NCBI GenBank assembly: GCA_021323755.1
Contig: JAJPKJ010000042.1
Span: forward strand, 1-64,000
Origin: Chitinophagales bacterium
GTDB lineage: Bacteria > Bacteroidota > Bacteroidia > Chitinophagales > Chitinophagaceae
Direction: 5' to 3'
Length of the DNA: 64,000 nt
The notes beneath the pieces were generated by a model. That model saw only the letters and a program-made list of their open reading frames with translations, ran no database searches and had not been told where the DNA came from. Numbering within the stretch: the stretch's first letter is position 1; each line of letters starts with the position of its first letter. The position numbers and the translations under genes were made by a program. Positions 8,755-19,800 of the stretch are shown here, one piece after another.

Positions 8755-11745
8755 ATGGACTTGAAAACAACACCAACCGCATTGTTGATTTTTTTATCTC
8801 TTTGCTCACATATATGCGTCACTGCACAAAATAAAACGATCACAGGCATCGTAATCAATGCAAAAGATAGCCTGCCCATTTCCAATGTTTCTGTATTTGT
8901 AAAAAACGCTCGTATTGGTACAATGACTGATACAAAAGGACATTTTCTGCTCACAGTTCCGGCATCTGCCGGCTCCCTGATGATTTCGGCAGAAGGTTTT
9001 AATTCAGTAGACGTCGGCATCAGTTCAACGAGCAACCTGCGCATTGCGATGAGCGAAGCTTATTCAAATCTCAACGATGTTGTTGTTATTGGGTATGGCA
9101 CATCAAAGAAAAAGGACCTTACCGGTGCTGTAACATCTATATCAGAAAAAGATTTCAATATAGGCAATATGGCTTCTGCTGATCAATTGATTCAGGGTAA
9201 GGTTTCAGGAGTTCAGATAATCAATAATAACGGTATGCCAGGCGGTGCGGCAACAATAACGATCAGGGGTAATGATGCACTTACGGGAACCGGGCAACCA
9301 TTATATGTAGTCGATGGCGTTCCCCTGGATGGACGATCCATTGCTGCCGGGGACAATGCGACCAATCCGCAAAACAGTGGCTCACTCCAGGCAGGGACAA
9401 ACCCATTGAACTTTTTGAATACTGATGATATTGCATCTGTTGAAATTCTCAAAGACGCATCCGCCACTGCAATATATGGTTCGAGAGGATCTTTTGGTGT
9501 GGTGATCATTAATACAAAGAAAGGAAAAACAGGACAGCCTAGGCTGGAGATAGGCAGTTCGATCGGCGTTTCCTCAATAATGAAAAAAATAAAAGTACTG
9601 GATGCTGCTCAATATCGAAAAGCGATAGGCTATTATGATGTTAGTACCTTAAATGATCTTGGATCCAGTGTAAATGCCCTGGACGCAATTTTGCATAATG
9701 GTTCTCAACAAAATTATTCAGCAGCAGTCAGCGGCGGCAATGAAAACGGAAAGTATAGGATATCCGGAAATCTCTTGAACCAGGACGGAATTATTATTCA
9801 TACCGGGTTTAAAAAATATGCCATCAACCTCTCCACCAATTTTAAATTTTTGGAAAGTAAAAAACTTGGATTGGATATAAATCTTATCTCAAGTCAGTTC
9901 CTGCAGACGGTGCCATTACCTGCCACCGGGGCAGACGAACTGGTATATTCAGCCCTGCAGTGGAATCCAACTAAACCACTGACAAATAAAGATGGAACAT
10001 TGAGTATTAATTCCGGTGATGATCCCCCAAATCCGGTAGCTCTTGCCAGTTATTTAAAGAACAATTTAAAAGTGACCACTATTTTAGGTAGTATTTCCCC
10101 ATATTATAAATTCACGGATTGGCTTGAATACCGCATGCTTTTCAGCATAAATTACAGCACGAGCATAGACCGGTTTTCTTTGGATGTTGCACTTGATCCC
10201 TACAATTCCAATGACCCCGGTGGACAGGTTTATATTGCCAATAATGAATTGACCACAGCGCAAATCACGCATACGCTCACATTTGATAAAAATCTGTCTT
10301 CTGATCTTCGCCTCACCGCGCTTGTGGGTTATGAGTACACGAAATCCGGGATGAAAGGGTATAATCTTTCTGCTTTCGGAGATCCAAACGTTGGATTTGG
10401 GAGTTACGGACTTGACTATACAAATTATATTCAATACTCTTTTCCGGGTTCACGAAGCCTGTACTCTTTCGCAAATCCGAATACAGAACTTCAATCTTAT
10501 TTCGCAAGAACTATTTTCAATTTTAAAGAAAAATATTTGCTGACTGCAACTTTCAGGGCAGATGGCTCCAGCAAATTTGGCGCAAATAATAAGTACGGTT
10601 ATTTCCCTTCTTTTGCCGCAGCATGGAATATTAACAAAGAGAAGTTTTTTAATTCTGATTTTATCAGCCTGCTTAAATTAAGAGCAGGATGGGGAGAAAC
10701 CGGCAATCAGGAATTCCCCCCGGGTTCTGCACAGGCAAGATATGTTTTTCAAAACGGAACATCAATCATCCAGATAAATAATCCCAACCCGGATCTGAAA
10801 TGGCAATCTGACAAACAATATAATATCGGGCTTGATTTTTCAATTCTTAATAAAAAAATTTCTGGAACAATAGATTATTTCAATAAAAAAACCACCAACC
10901 TCTTATATCCGAGCCCACCTATACAACCCGCACCTCCGCAATCAACTGTTCGATGGATCAATCTTGATGGAGAAGTCATTAATAAAGGAATTGAGGCTTT
11001 GATAAATATTAACCTTGTTGGCAAAAAAGACTTTAGTGTGGATGTTTCAGCCAATGCCACGTTTATTAAGAACAATGTTTCGGGATTGCCGGCAACCATA
11101 TATACCGGCGCTTTGCAGGGAAGCGGCGTATCCGGCGATCTGGTTGAAGTAATAAAAAACGGGCTTCCTATGAATGCCATTTATACAAGGACATACGAAG
11201 GTATCAATAAGTCTACGGGACAATCTATGTATGTTGACAGCGGGAATACTTTTCATTATGCAGGTGATCCGAATCCAAAAACATTGTTGGGAATGAGCGC
11301 AACATTCCGGTATAAAAAACTTTCGCTTATAATGAATATGTTTGGTGCTTTTGGTAGAAAGATCTTTGATAATACGTCGCTTAATGTAATCAATGTCGGT
11401 GGAATCAACATCGGAAGGAACATCGGACTGGATCTATTTAATAATCCAATTAAAGAATCAATTGCCAATCCCGTTACCCCCTCATCCAGGTACGTTGAAA
11501 ATGGTAATTATATAAAAATGGCTAATCTCACGATCTCATATAATTTAGGCGATATAAAAAATGTATGTAAAGCAGCAAATATTTATTTAACGGGACGCAA
11601 TCTTTTTGTGATAACAAAATACAAAGGGTTTGATCCGGAAGTAAATGCGGACAGAAATAATAATGGGGTTCCTTCCCTGGGTATTGGATATGTAGAATAT
11701 CCCACTGCCCGAATAATCAATTTAGGAATAAATTTTTCCTTATGA
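8755..11745 (+). CDS. SusC/RagA-type TonB-dependent outer-membrane receptor, 996 aa
   Basis: After a signal peptide (~24 residues, ending VTAQ) comes a CarboxypepD_reg-like beta-sandwich (ITGIVINAKDSLPISNVSVF, ~28-95). The characteristic DVVVIGYGTSKKKDLTGAV segment follows at ~101. The plug domain contains GVQIINNNGMPGGAATITIR, PLYVVDGVPLDG and VEILKDASATAIYGSRG, a hallmark of SusC proteins. The rest is a 22-strand-type barrel ending ARIINLGINFSL with a C-terminal aromatic-rich strand. It imports a substrate delivered by its SusD partner, powered by TonB. The stop overlaps the SusD start by 4 bp (ATGA), indicating translational coupling. No polysaccharide-degrading enzyme is adjacent, so the ligand may be a peptide, glycan or other nutrient. 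Confidence 0.95.
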   Translation: MDLKTTPTALLIFLSLCSHICVTAQNKTITGIVINAKDSLPISNVSVFVKNARIGTMTDTKGHFLLTVPASAGSLMISAEGFNSVDVGISSTSNLRIAMSEAYSNLNDVVVIGYGTSKKKDLTGAVTSISEKDFNIGNMASADQLIQGKVSGVQIINNNGMPGGAATITIRGNDALTGTGQPLYVVDGVPLDGRSIAAGDNATNPQNSGSLQAGTNPLNFLNTDDIASVEILKDASATAIYGSRGSFGVVIINTKKGKTGQPRLEIGSSIGVSSIMKKIKVLDAAQYRKAIGYYDVSTLNDLGSSVNALDAILHNGSQQNYSAAVSGGNENGKYRISGNLLNQDGIIIHTGFKKYAINLSTNFKFLESKKLGLDINLISSQFLQTVPLPATGADELVYSALQWNPTKPLTNKDGTLSINSGDDPPNPVALASYLKNNLKVTTILGSISPYYKFTDWLEYRMLFSINYSTSIDRFSLDVALDPYNSNDPGGQVYIANNELTTAQITHTLTFDKNLSSDLRLTALVGYEYTKSGMKGYNLSAFGDPNVGFGSYGLDYTNYIQYSFPGSRSLYSFANPNTELQSYFARTIFNFKEKYLLTATFRADGSSKFGANNKYGYFPSFAAAWNINKEKFFNSDFISLLKLRAGWGETGNQEFPPGSAQARYVFQNGTSIIQINNPNPDLKWQSDKQYNIGLDFSILNKKISGTIDYFNKKTTNLLYPSPPIQPAPPQSTVRWINLDGEVINKGIEALININLVGKKDFSVDVSANATFIKNNVSGLPATIYTGALQGSGVSGDLVEVIKNGLPMNAIYTRTYEGINKSTGQSMYVDSGNTFHYAGDPNPKTLLGMSATFRYKKLSLIMNMFGAFGRKIFDNTSLNVINVGGINIGRNIGLDLFNNPIKESIANPVTPSSRYVENGNYIKMANLTISYNLGDIKNVCKAANIYLTGRNLFVITKYKGFDPEVNADRNNNGVPSLGIGYVEYPTARIINLGINFSL

Positions 11746-13310
11746 TCAACGTGAAAAAAATTAGACTTGCTTTAGGCGTACTTCTATTAACGGCATTGGT
11801 AATTGGTTGCACAAAGCTGCATGAAACATTTCAGGGTGATCTTTCTCAAAGCCAGGTGGCGAGTAATCCATCTTCAAATTCCGCACTCCTTCAGGGAGTA
11901 TATAATTCCATGGAAAGTCCGTTCACTTTTCCTTTCGACATATTTCCGTTAGCAGAACTTTCAACAGACGAAGCCATTATACCTACTCGTGGTGGCGACT
12001 GGGATGATAACGGTGTCTGGCGTGCGTTTCATGAACAAAAATGGGACGCTGATAATATCCATATCAGCGGATGTTTTAATGACCTGGGGGGCATTGTTTA
12101 TGCCGCAACAGATCTGTTAAGATATGATACCGCCATATCAGACCGTGCTCAGGCAAGATTGATTCGTGCCTGGGCGATGTATTGGTTATTGGATTTTTTC
12201 GACCAGGTTCCTTACAGAGACCCGGGAGAAGATTTGATACAACCGGCAAGGGTGAGGAAAGGAATGGATGCGTTGAATTATATCATCAGCGAGATTGATA
12301 CGGTAAAAAGCGAGTTGCCTGAAGGACCCGCATATGTCGCAAACAAATATGCGGCGCTGGCGATCCTGATGAAATGTTACCTGAACAAAGCCGTTTATCA
12401 AAATAGAGCGACTCCTGTTTTTGATCCTGCCGATATGGATTCTGTGATCAGCTTTGCAGATGACATCATTAATAGCGGTTATTATCATTTTACGGGAAAT
12501 TATTTTGATGATTTTGCGCCGGACAATACCAATATAGGAAAGGAAAACATTTTTACGTTATTGAATCAGCCTCAGATAACCAATAATAATGGAGTATTTT
12601 TTGCTTGGATATTGGTTTTACATTATAACCAGGGCGGCCTAAATGGCGCCGCTACGCTACCTGACTTTTATTCCAGGTTTGATGTAGCTGACAAAAGGAG
12701 ACAGGCAATTTATCCCACAAATGGTTCCCCCCCAAATTCGGGCAATCGCATCAATCTTGGTTTTCTGGTTGGTCAGCAATATGATCTTACAAGCGATGCA
12801 CCCCTTACCTATGGTACATTCAATGCACCTTTGAGTTATACAGCGCAGGTACAAAATATTGAAACCGATAGCAACCTGCAGGTTACTGGAATAAGACCAA
12901 TAAAATATGCTATAGATTATCCCAATTATTTTAGCCCGGACAATGATTTTGTATTCTTGCGGTTTGCCGATGTGCTGCTAATGAAAGCAGAAGCAATTTT
13001 TCGGGGTGGGACACCAACTGCCGCCGGTATATACGGGAACTCGGCTACTGCTATTGTAAATGCGATCCGTACTGACCCTTCCAGGGGGATTTCTGCAATG
13101 TCTACGGTAAATCTTGATAGTTTATTTGATGAAAGAGGAAGAGAACTTTGGTGGGAAGGATGGAGAAGACAGGATATGATAAGATTTGGGAAATTCCTTC
13201 AGACTTTTTACGATAAGAATTATATAAGTGATCCGCATTATCTTATATTTCCTATTCCAAGTTCACAACTGGCAGTCAATCCAAACCTAAAGCAAAATCC
13301 AGGCTATTGA
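11742..13310 (+). CDS. SusD/RagB-family nutrient-binding lipoprotein, 522 aa
   Basis: A lipoprotein signal with acceptor Cys 23 (ALVIGC) is followed by the SusD alpha-helical TPR scaffold. Family signatures include SSNSALLQGVYNSM near the N-terminus, RLIRAWAMYWLLDFFDQVPY (~143-162), YAALAILMKCYLNKAVY and the C-terminal DERGRELWWEGWRRQDMIRF. The tail ends YLIFPIPSSQLAVNPNLKQN, the usual SusD ending. It sits at the cell surface as the lid of the SusC barrel and captures substrate. The 4-bp overlap with SusC and the 29-bp gap to the next kinase suggest one operon. Confidence 0.95.
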   Translation: MINVKKIRLALGVLLLTALVIGCTKLHETFQGDLSQSQVASNPSSNSALLQGVYNSMESPFTFPFDIFPLAELSTDEAIIPTRGGDWDDNGVWRAFHEQKWDADNIHISGCFNDLGGIVYAATDLLRYDTAISDRAQARLIRAWAMYWLLDFFDQVPYRDPGEDLIQPARVRKGMDALNYIISEIDTVKSELPEGPAYVANKYAALAILMKCYLNKAVYQNRATPVFDPADMDSVISFADDIINSGYYHFTGNYFDDFAPDNTNIGKENIFTLLNQPQITNNNGVFFAWILVLHYNQGGLNGAATLPDFYSRFDVADKRRQAIYPTNGSPPNSGNRINLGFLVGQQYDLTSDAPLTYGTFNAPLSYTAQVQNIETDSNLQVTGIRPIKYAIDYPNYFSPDNDFVFLRFADVLLMKAEAIFRGGTPTAAGIYGNSATAIVNAIRTDPSRGISAMSTVNLDSLFDERGRELWWEGWRRQDMIRFGKFLQTFYDKNYISDPHYLIFPIPSSQLAVNPNLKQNPGY

Positions 13311-13339
13311 AATTCATTTTGATCCAGAAAAAATTATGA

Positions 13340-16300
13340 ATGGCTTATAAACAAAGAACTATAATTATTTTATTGTTGATGCTTTCAGGAGTTGGCAGCG
13401 CACAAATCGTTAGACCAGATTTTAATCTTGTAAGAGGAACCAGTAATTACACATTCAATCATGTGATTAGTATAGCGCAGGACAAATATGGATACATGTG
13501 GTTTAATGATCAAAACAATACTGCCCTCGTGCGGTATGATGGGTATCATATCAAGGTCTACCACCACGATCCTGCAGATACAAATTCTCTTAGCCAAGAT
13601 CTTTTTGAATGTGTGGCAGCTGATAAGTCCGGCAATATCTGGATCGGTGTCGATAATGGTGTTGACCGGTTTGACTTTGCTACGAATAAATTTATTCATT
13701 ATCGTTATCCCAAAAATGAACATGGCGTGGGAGGCGAGGCTTTACTGGTCGATCATAGTGGAATAGTGTGGATGGGAGGTCATGATGGCCTTTGCAGGCT
13801 TGATCCTGTGACCGGAACATTTACCTATTTTGTGCACAAAGATAATGACCCCTCTTCGCTTAGTTATAACCATGTGCGTTGTCTATACGAAGATAAAAAA
13901 GGGGTATTATGGGTGGGTACCGGTATTGCTTTTGAAACCCAGATCAAAGACGGAGGATTGAACAGGTTTAATAAGGAAACGGGAACATTTACCCGGTATG
14001 TTCATGATCCGAATGATGCGCATAGCCTGATAAGCAATAAAATAAGAGCCATTTTTGAAGACAGCAAAGGGAATTTTTGGGTGGGATCCGATGGGGACGG
14101 GCTTCATTTAATGAACAGGGAAAAAGGAACTTTTGAAAGACTTACTTACGACTCGCTGCACCCGGAAAAATTAAGCCGGCCCCCGGTAAAAAAAGGGGAT
14201 GATTTTGATCACATAACTTTTATTACCGAAGACGTTACTGGCAAGATATGGATTGGAACCTACAAAGAGGGGCTCGTCGTTTACGATCCGTCCACAAAAA
14301 AATTGGATCATTTTACCGATGCAGACAGAAACAAGCACGGAGGATATATGGATAACACAACCTGGACGATCTATGCTTCAAAAGAAGGTGTGTTGTGGAT
14401 AAGTGACGATCACAACGATCTTTTCAGGGTGGATCCATTGCAAACGGGTTTTTCAGAAGTGAAACTCGAGGAATCTGCAGGATATTTAGCAGAAGATTCT
14501 TCGGGTATTATCTGGACCAACCCGGGGAAAGGTTTATTAATGATCAATAAAAAAACTGGGGAAAAAAAATATTTCCTGCATGATCCTTCAGACCCTTTTT
14601 CACTCAGTTCAGATCGGGTCTTTCTTGTAAAACAAAGAAAGGATGGTCTACTTTGGGTATCTACCTGGGATAAAGGGCTGAATCTTCTTAACCCCAAGAC
14701 AAACCGGTTTACCCGGTATTTCTACAATAGCAGTAAAGACGAAAGCAAGGATACCGGGGTATTTAGTTTACTTGAAACAAAGAATGAAATGTATATTGGA
14801 TTAAGTACGGGACTGTATGTACAGGATAAGAAGACGGGTGCCACCACCAATTATGTAAATAACCCTACTGATTCCACCAGTATTTCACCCGGAGGTAGTC
14901 TATCCTTAACAGAAAGTGGTGATACCAGTATTTGGATGGTTATTTGGAATAACTCAATGAGATCAATACTGAACTGCTTTAACAAGAGAACAAAAAAGTT
15001 CAAGCGTTATCTTACAGACATTACGACGATTTGGGATGTTTTTATTAGCAGTGATGGCAGAATATGGGTAGGTACGAGTAATGGACTATATAGCTACAAT
15101 GATTCTTCAGATTCTTTTATGCACGCAGATTTTGCAGGCATGGAATTCAGCACAACGAAGGTCAAATCGATGACCGAGGATGCTGGTAAAAATATCTGGG
15201 GAGTTTCATCATTAGGGATTTTCAGGTTCAATCCGGCTAAAAAGGAGATCAAAATTTACGGGGACAAGTATGGCACTTTTGATGTCGGTGCTTTAGCCTA
15301 TGAACCAACTTTCAGAACCTCGGATGGCGAATTATTTTTTGGCAATCCACACGGTTTCTATAGATGTTTTCCTGATCACGTGTTCAATTCCATACCACCC
15401 CAGGTTGTCATTACTGATTTTAAAATTGACGGGCATTCAGTAGAACCGGCCAAAGATGGTTTAATAAAAGGACCTGTTCAGGACCTGCAGGAGATAGAGC
15501 TTCAGCACAATCAAAATATTTTTGCCATTGACTTCGCGGGCATTCATTTCAGTGATCCGGAAAATAATATTCAACAATATATGATGGAAGGTTATGAAAA
15601 CAGATGGAGGAATGCTACGGTTGAAAAGACCGCTTATTATTTTAATTTACCTGTGGGTCATTATATTTTCAGAGTAAAAGCGACAAGCAGTTATGGAGTG
15701 TGGTCTGAAAAATCATTTAAATTAACTGTATTGCCTCCATGGTGGCAAACCTGGTGGGCTTATACATTGTATCTATTGGTGCTTGCAGGAATAGTGTGGC
15801 TCTTTATCAAGTGGAGAACAAAAGCGTTACAAAAAGAAAAGGATATACTTGAAGCTAAAGTAACACTTCGAACAAAGGAATTGAAGGAAGAAAAAGAAAT
15901 TGTTGAGAGCACTTTGTCTGAACTAAAAGCCACCCAATCCCAACTCATACAATCAGAGAAGATGGCTTCATTGGGTGAGCTCACCGCAGGCATAGCTCAT
16001 GAAATTCAAAACCCGCTGAACTTTGTGAATAATTTTTCTGAGGTAAATAACGAATTGATCCTGGAAATGAGAGAAGAAATCTCGAAAAAGAATTTTGATG
16101 AAGCGGATCGAATCGCACAAGACTTGCAAGAAAATGAACAAAAAATAAATCATCACGGCAAACGTGCAGACGCGATCGTAAAAGGCATGCTGCAACACTC
16201 CAGGTCCGGCAGCGCGGTAAAAGAACCAACTGATATCAATGCGCTGGCTGATGAATACCTGAAGATCGCCTACCATGGCTTTCGTGCCAAAGACAAATCT

Positions 16301-16717
16301 TTTAGCGCCGATCTCAAAACTGAACTTGACCCGAAGGTTGGAAAAATTAATGTCATTCCACAGGAGATCGGGAGGGTGATGCTCAATTTATACAACAATG
16401 CATTTTATGCAGTCAACGAAAAGAAGAAAAGTGACGAATCATTAACTATGGGCTATAAGCCAATGGTATCTATGATAACAAAAGCCTTAAGCGATAAAGT
16501 GGAACTGGCGGTAAGGGATAATGGAAATGGCATTCCGCAAAAAGTGATTGACAAGATCTTTCAGCCGTTCTTTACCACAAAACCTACCGGTCAGGGAACC
16601 GGTCTGGGATTATCCATAAGTTATGATATCATTAAAGCCCATGGAGGTGAAATAAAAGTGGAAACGAGAGAAGGTGAAGGCACCACATTTTTGATTCAGT
16701 TGCCGGCATCGAAATAG
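13340..16717 (+). CDS. Two-component-propeller sensor histidine kinase, 1125 aa
   Basis: A signal peptide (residues 1-21) leads into about 700 residues of Reg_prop repeats, visible as recurring units such as GNIWIGVDNG, GVLWVGTG and GNFWVGSDGDG. A Y_Y_Y domain follows (QNIFAIDFAGIHF to SYGVWSEKSF), then one membrane helix at ~800-820 (WWAYTLYLLVLAGIVWLF) and a coiled coil. The HisKA domain has the phospho-acceptor His in GIAHEIQNP (~884). HATPase_c has the N box NLYNNAFYAV, the G1 box DNGNGIP and the G2 box GTGLGLS. It ends after the ATPase domain, with no receiver and no AraC domain, so it is not a hybrid HTCS. It probably reports on a ligand of the adjacent SusCD system to a response regulator outside the window. 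Confidence 0.92.
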   Translation: MAYKQRTIIILLLMLSGVGSAQIVRPDFNLVRGTSNYTFNHVISIAQDKYGYMWFNDQNNTALVRYDGYHIKVYHHDPADTNSLSQDLFECVAADKSGNIWIGVDNGVDRFDFATNKFIHYRYPKNEHGVGGEALLVDHSGIVWMGGHDGLCRLDPVTGTFTYFVHKDNDPSSLSYNHVRCLYEDKKGVLWVGTGIAFETQIKDGGLNRFNKETGTFTRYVHDPNDAHSLISNKIRAIFEDSKGNFWVGSDGDGLHLMNREKGTFERLTYDSLHPEKLSRPPVKKGDDFDHITFITEDVTGKIWIGTYKEGLVVYDPSTKKLDHFTDADRNKHGGYMDNTTWTIYASKEGVLWISDDHNDLFRVDPLQTGFSEVKLEESAGYLAEDSSGIIWTNPGKGLLMINKKTGEKKYFLHDPSDPFSLSSDRVFLVKQRKDGLLWVSTWDKGLNLLNPKTNRFTRYFYNSSKDESKDTGVFSLLETKNEMYIGLSTGLYVQDKKTGATTNYVNNPTDSTSISPGGSLSLTESGDTSIWMVIWNNSMRSILNCFNKRTKKFKRYLTDITTIWDVFISSDGRIWVGTSNGLYSYNDSSDSFMHADFAGMEFSTTKVKSMTEDAGKNIWGVSSLGIFRFNPAKKEIKIYGDKYGTFDVGALAYEPTFRTSDGELFFGNPHGFYRCFPDHVFNSIPPQVVITDFKIDGHSVEPAKDGLIKGPVQDLQEIELQHNQNIFAIDFAGIHFSDPENNIQQYMMEGYENRWRNATVEKTAYYFNLPVGHYIFRVKATSSYGVWSEKSFKLTVLPPWWQTWWAYTLYLLVLAGIVWLFIKWRTKALQKEKDILEAKVTLRTKELKEEKEIVESTLSELKATQSQLIQSEKMASLGELTAGIAHEIQNPLNFVNNFSEVNNELILEMREEISKKNFDEADRIAQDLQENEQKINHHGKRADAIVKGMLQHSRSGSAVKEPTDINALADEYLKIAYHGFRAKDKSFSADLKTELDPKVGKINVIPQEIGRVMLNLYNNAFYAVNEKKKSDESLTMGYKPMVSMITKALSDKVELAVRDNGNGIPQKVIDKIFQPFFTTKPTGQGTGLGLSISYDIIKAHGGEIKVETREGEGTTFLIQLPASK

Positions 16718-16809
16718 TAAAATCTTTTTTGAAATCGAAATAATCATAAGTACGGTGATTTATTGCAGTTGATCTTGTATCGATGTTGGCTGCAGGATAA
16801 AGTATTTAC

Positions 16810-19800
16810 ATGAAGAATACCATTCAAATATTCTTTTTTTCATTTTGCCTGCTAATCATGCGGACTGTGCAGGTCTCTGCCCAGCACACTCCTTTGGATT
16901 TTAATCTGATCAAAGAATATAACGGGATTACGATCGGGAAAATAAATTCAATTACCCAGGATCGCTTCGGTTACATGTGGTTTGCAGATAACAATAATAA
17001 CCAGCTTATCCGGTTTGATGGCTACAAAATGAAAAGCTATAAATATGATCCTAATAACGGCAACTCGTTGGACAAGGGGGGTGGCAGCGAGTGTGTCGCA
17101 GCCGATTCAACTGGTTGCATTTGGACAAATACCGATGCCGGGATAGACAAATTTGACCCCTCCACAAATAAATTTTCTCACTATAGATACAAGGAGACTG
17201 AAACGCGGTCGATCTCATGCATACTTATCGACCATCTTGGCATTGTATGGATCGGAACCGATAAGGGTCTTGACCGCTTGGACCAAAATACCGGGAATTT
17301 TATTCATTATTCCCACAGGAATAATGATAGCTCTTCTCTCAGTTGCAATATGGTGCGATGTCTCTACGAAGATCATGAAGGCGTGTTATGGGTTGGCACG
17401 GGATGGGAGTTCGATCCGACAATTAAAGAGGGGGGGCTCAATAAGTTTAACCGAGAAAATGAAAAATTTACAAGATACATGCATGATCCAAAAAATCCAC
17501 ATAGCCTGGCGGGCGATAAGGTAAGGGCTATATTTGAGGATAGTCGCGGCGTATTTTGGATAGGCACTGATGGTGAGGGTTTGCATATTATGGATAGAAA
17601 GGCAGGCGTAATTGAGCGACTGAATTATGACCCCCAACATCCGGAAAAGTTAAGCCGTCCACCATTGGTAACTGGCAAGGACTGGGCAGACCATATTACT
17701 TTTATTACAGAAGATGGGGCAAGAAAAATATGGATCGGTACTTTTTATGCCGGACTTGTTCGTTATGACCCGATTACTAAAGAAATAACTCATTATGACA
17801 GCTCCGACAAATCCCGGCCAAAAGGTTTTACGGACAACAGCAGTTGGACTGCATTTAAATCCCGTGACGGCGCGGTATGGATTTCTACTCAATGGGAAGA
17901 AAACCTATTTCGTATCGATCCTTTGCAGTCTGAAATCACAGCAGTAAACATGGGCAATAAGGTTAATCGTGTTTTTGATGACCCTGCTGGAATAACCTGG
18001 TTTTGTTTCAGTGATAAAGGTCTGCTAAGAATTGGACCCAATAAAAATGATAAAAAGTATTTTATTCATGATCCCAAAGACCCATACTCAATCAGCAGTA
18101 ACAATATACTTTCCATTCGACCGGACACCAGTGGTTTTTACTGGGTAGCTACCATGAATGGACTCAATCATTTTGATCCAAAAACAGGAAAATTTGCAAG
18201 GTATCTGTATAATGAGATTAGCAAAGGTGATTTTAAGGATACGGCAGTTTTTGAATTACTGAAAAATGATAATGGAGAAATATATGTGACAACGAACTGG
18301 GGTTTTTTCATTATAGATTCCAAGACAGGTAAATTTATGCGTTATGAAAATAAGCTGTCAGATACAACCAGCCTCAACGATAATTTCACAACGGGATTAT
18401 TTAAAGAAAGTTCGGGCAATCTATGGGTGGGCACTTGGGCCAAAAAAGGAGTAAACCTGTTAGATATAAAAACAAAGAAATTCAAGCACTTCCTGTCCGG
18501 AATGACCACTACGAATATTTACCAAGACCAGGCAGGAACAATTTGGGTAGGAACTGATAACGGTTTGTATTATCGCAACGATTCAACCAAAATATTCATT
18601 CCTGTCGATTATGGAGGTCTAGAATTCAGGACCGCATTTATTTATGCGATAGGCTTTGAAGATGAACAAAAAAATATCTGGGGATTTTCATCTTTGGGTG
18701 TCTTTCGGATCAATTACATTAAAAAGGAATTGTCTGTTTACGGAACTAAATTTGGAGTAGATAAAAAAGATTTTGGGAATCTGATGAAATTAAGGGATGG
18801 CCGCTTGGTGCTGAGTAAGGATGGGGGCTATTATATTTTTGATCCAAATAATCTTCTGAATAATAAACCACCTGAATTAATTCTTACGGATTTTAAAATA
18901 AACGGTAAGCCCTTAACCCCAGGCAATAACACGGCATTTAATCGATCTATTGAGGCAGCAAAAGAAATAACCCTTCATTATAACCAGAATTCTTTTTCAA
19001 TAAATTTTGCAACCATCCATTTTAGCAGACCTGAAGACAATGTCTGCTATTATATCTTAGCGGGATATGATCCTGACTGGATAAGATCTGATTCAACGAA
19101 TGCTGTGGATTATCGCAATGTTCCCACTGGAAAATATGTATTTAGAATGAAAGCTGCCAGCAGTTATGGCGTGTGGTCAATTAAGGAAATAGACATTACC
19201 ATTACCCCACCCTGGTGGGTCACTTGGTGGGCGTTTGCGATCTATGGGCTTGTAGCTTATCTGCTTGTATGGGGAATCATTAAATGGAGAACACGGCTTT
19301 TACAAAAAGAAAAAATAATTCTTGAGGAAAAAGTGACAGAACGGACCCTCGAATTGAAAAAAGAAAAAGAAATTGTTGAAAGTACATTGTCTGAACTCAA
19401 AGCCACACAAAACCAACTCATTCAATCAGAGAAAATGGCTTCCCTCGGAGATCTCACGGCAGGCATCGCCCACGAGATTCAAAATCCGCTAAATTTTGTA
19501 AATAATTTTTCTGAATTAAATAGAGAATTGTTTGCGGAGATGACGGATGAAATGGGCAAAGGAAATTTTGAGGAAGCAAAAAAAATCGCAAAAGATATAG
19601 CAGCGAACGAGGAGAAAATAACGCACCATGGCAAGAGAGCCGATGCAATTGTAAAAGGTATGCTGCAGCACTCACGGTTAAGCACCGGTGGAAAAGAGCC
19701 GACGGACATCAATGTACTGGCGGATGAATATTTAAGGCTAGCTTATCACGGGTTAAGAGCCAAGGATAAAAGTTTCAATGCATCAATAAAAGCTGAACTG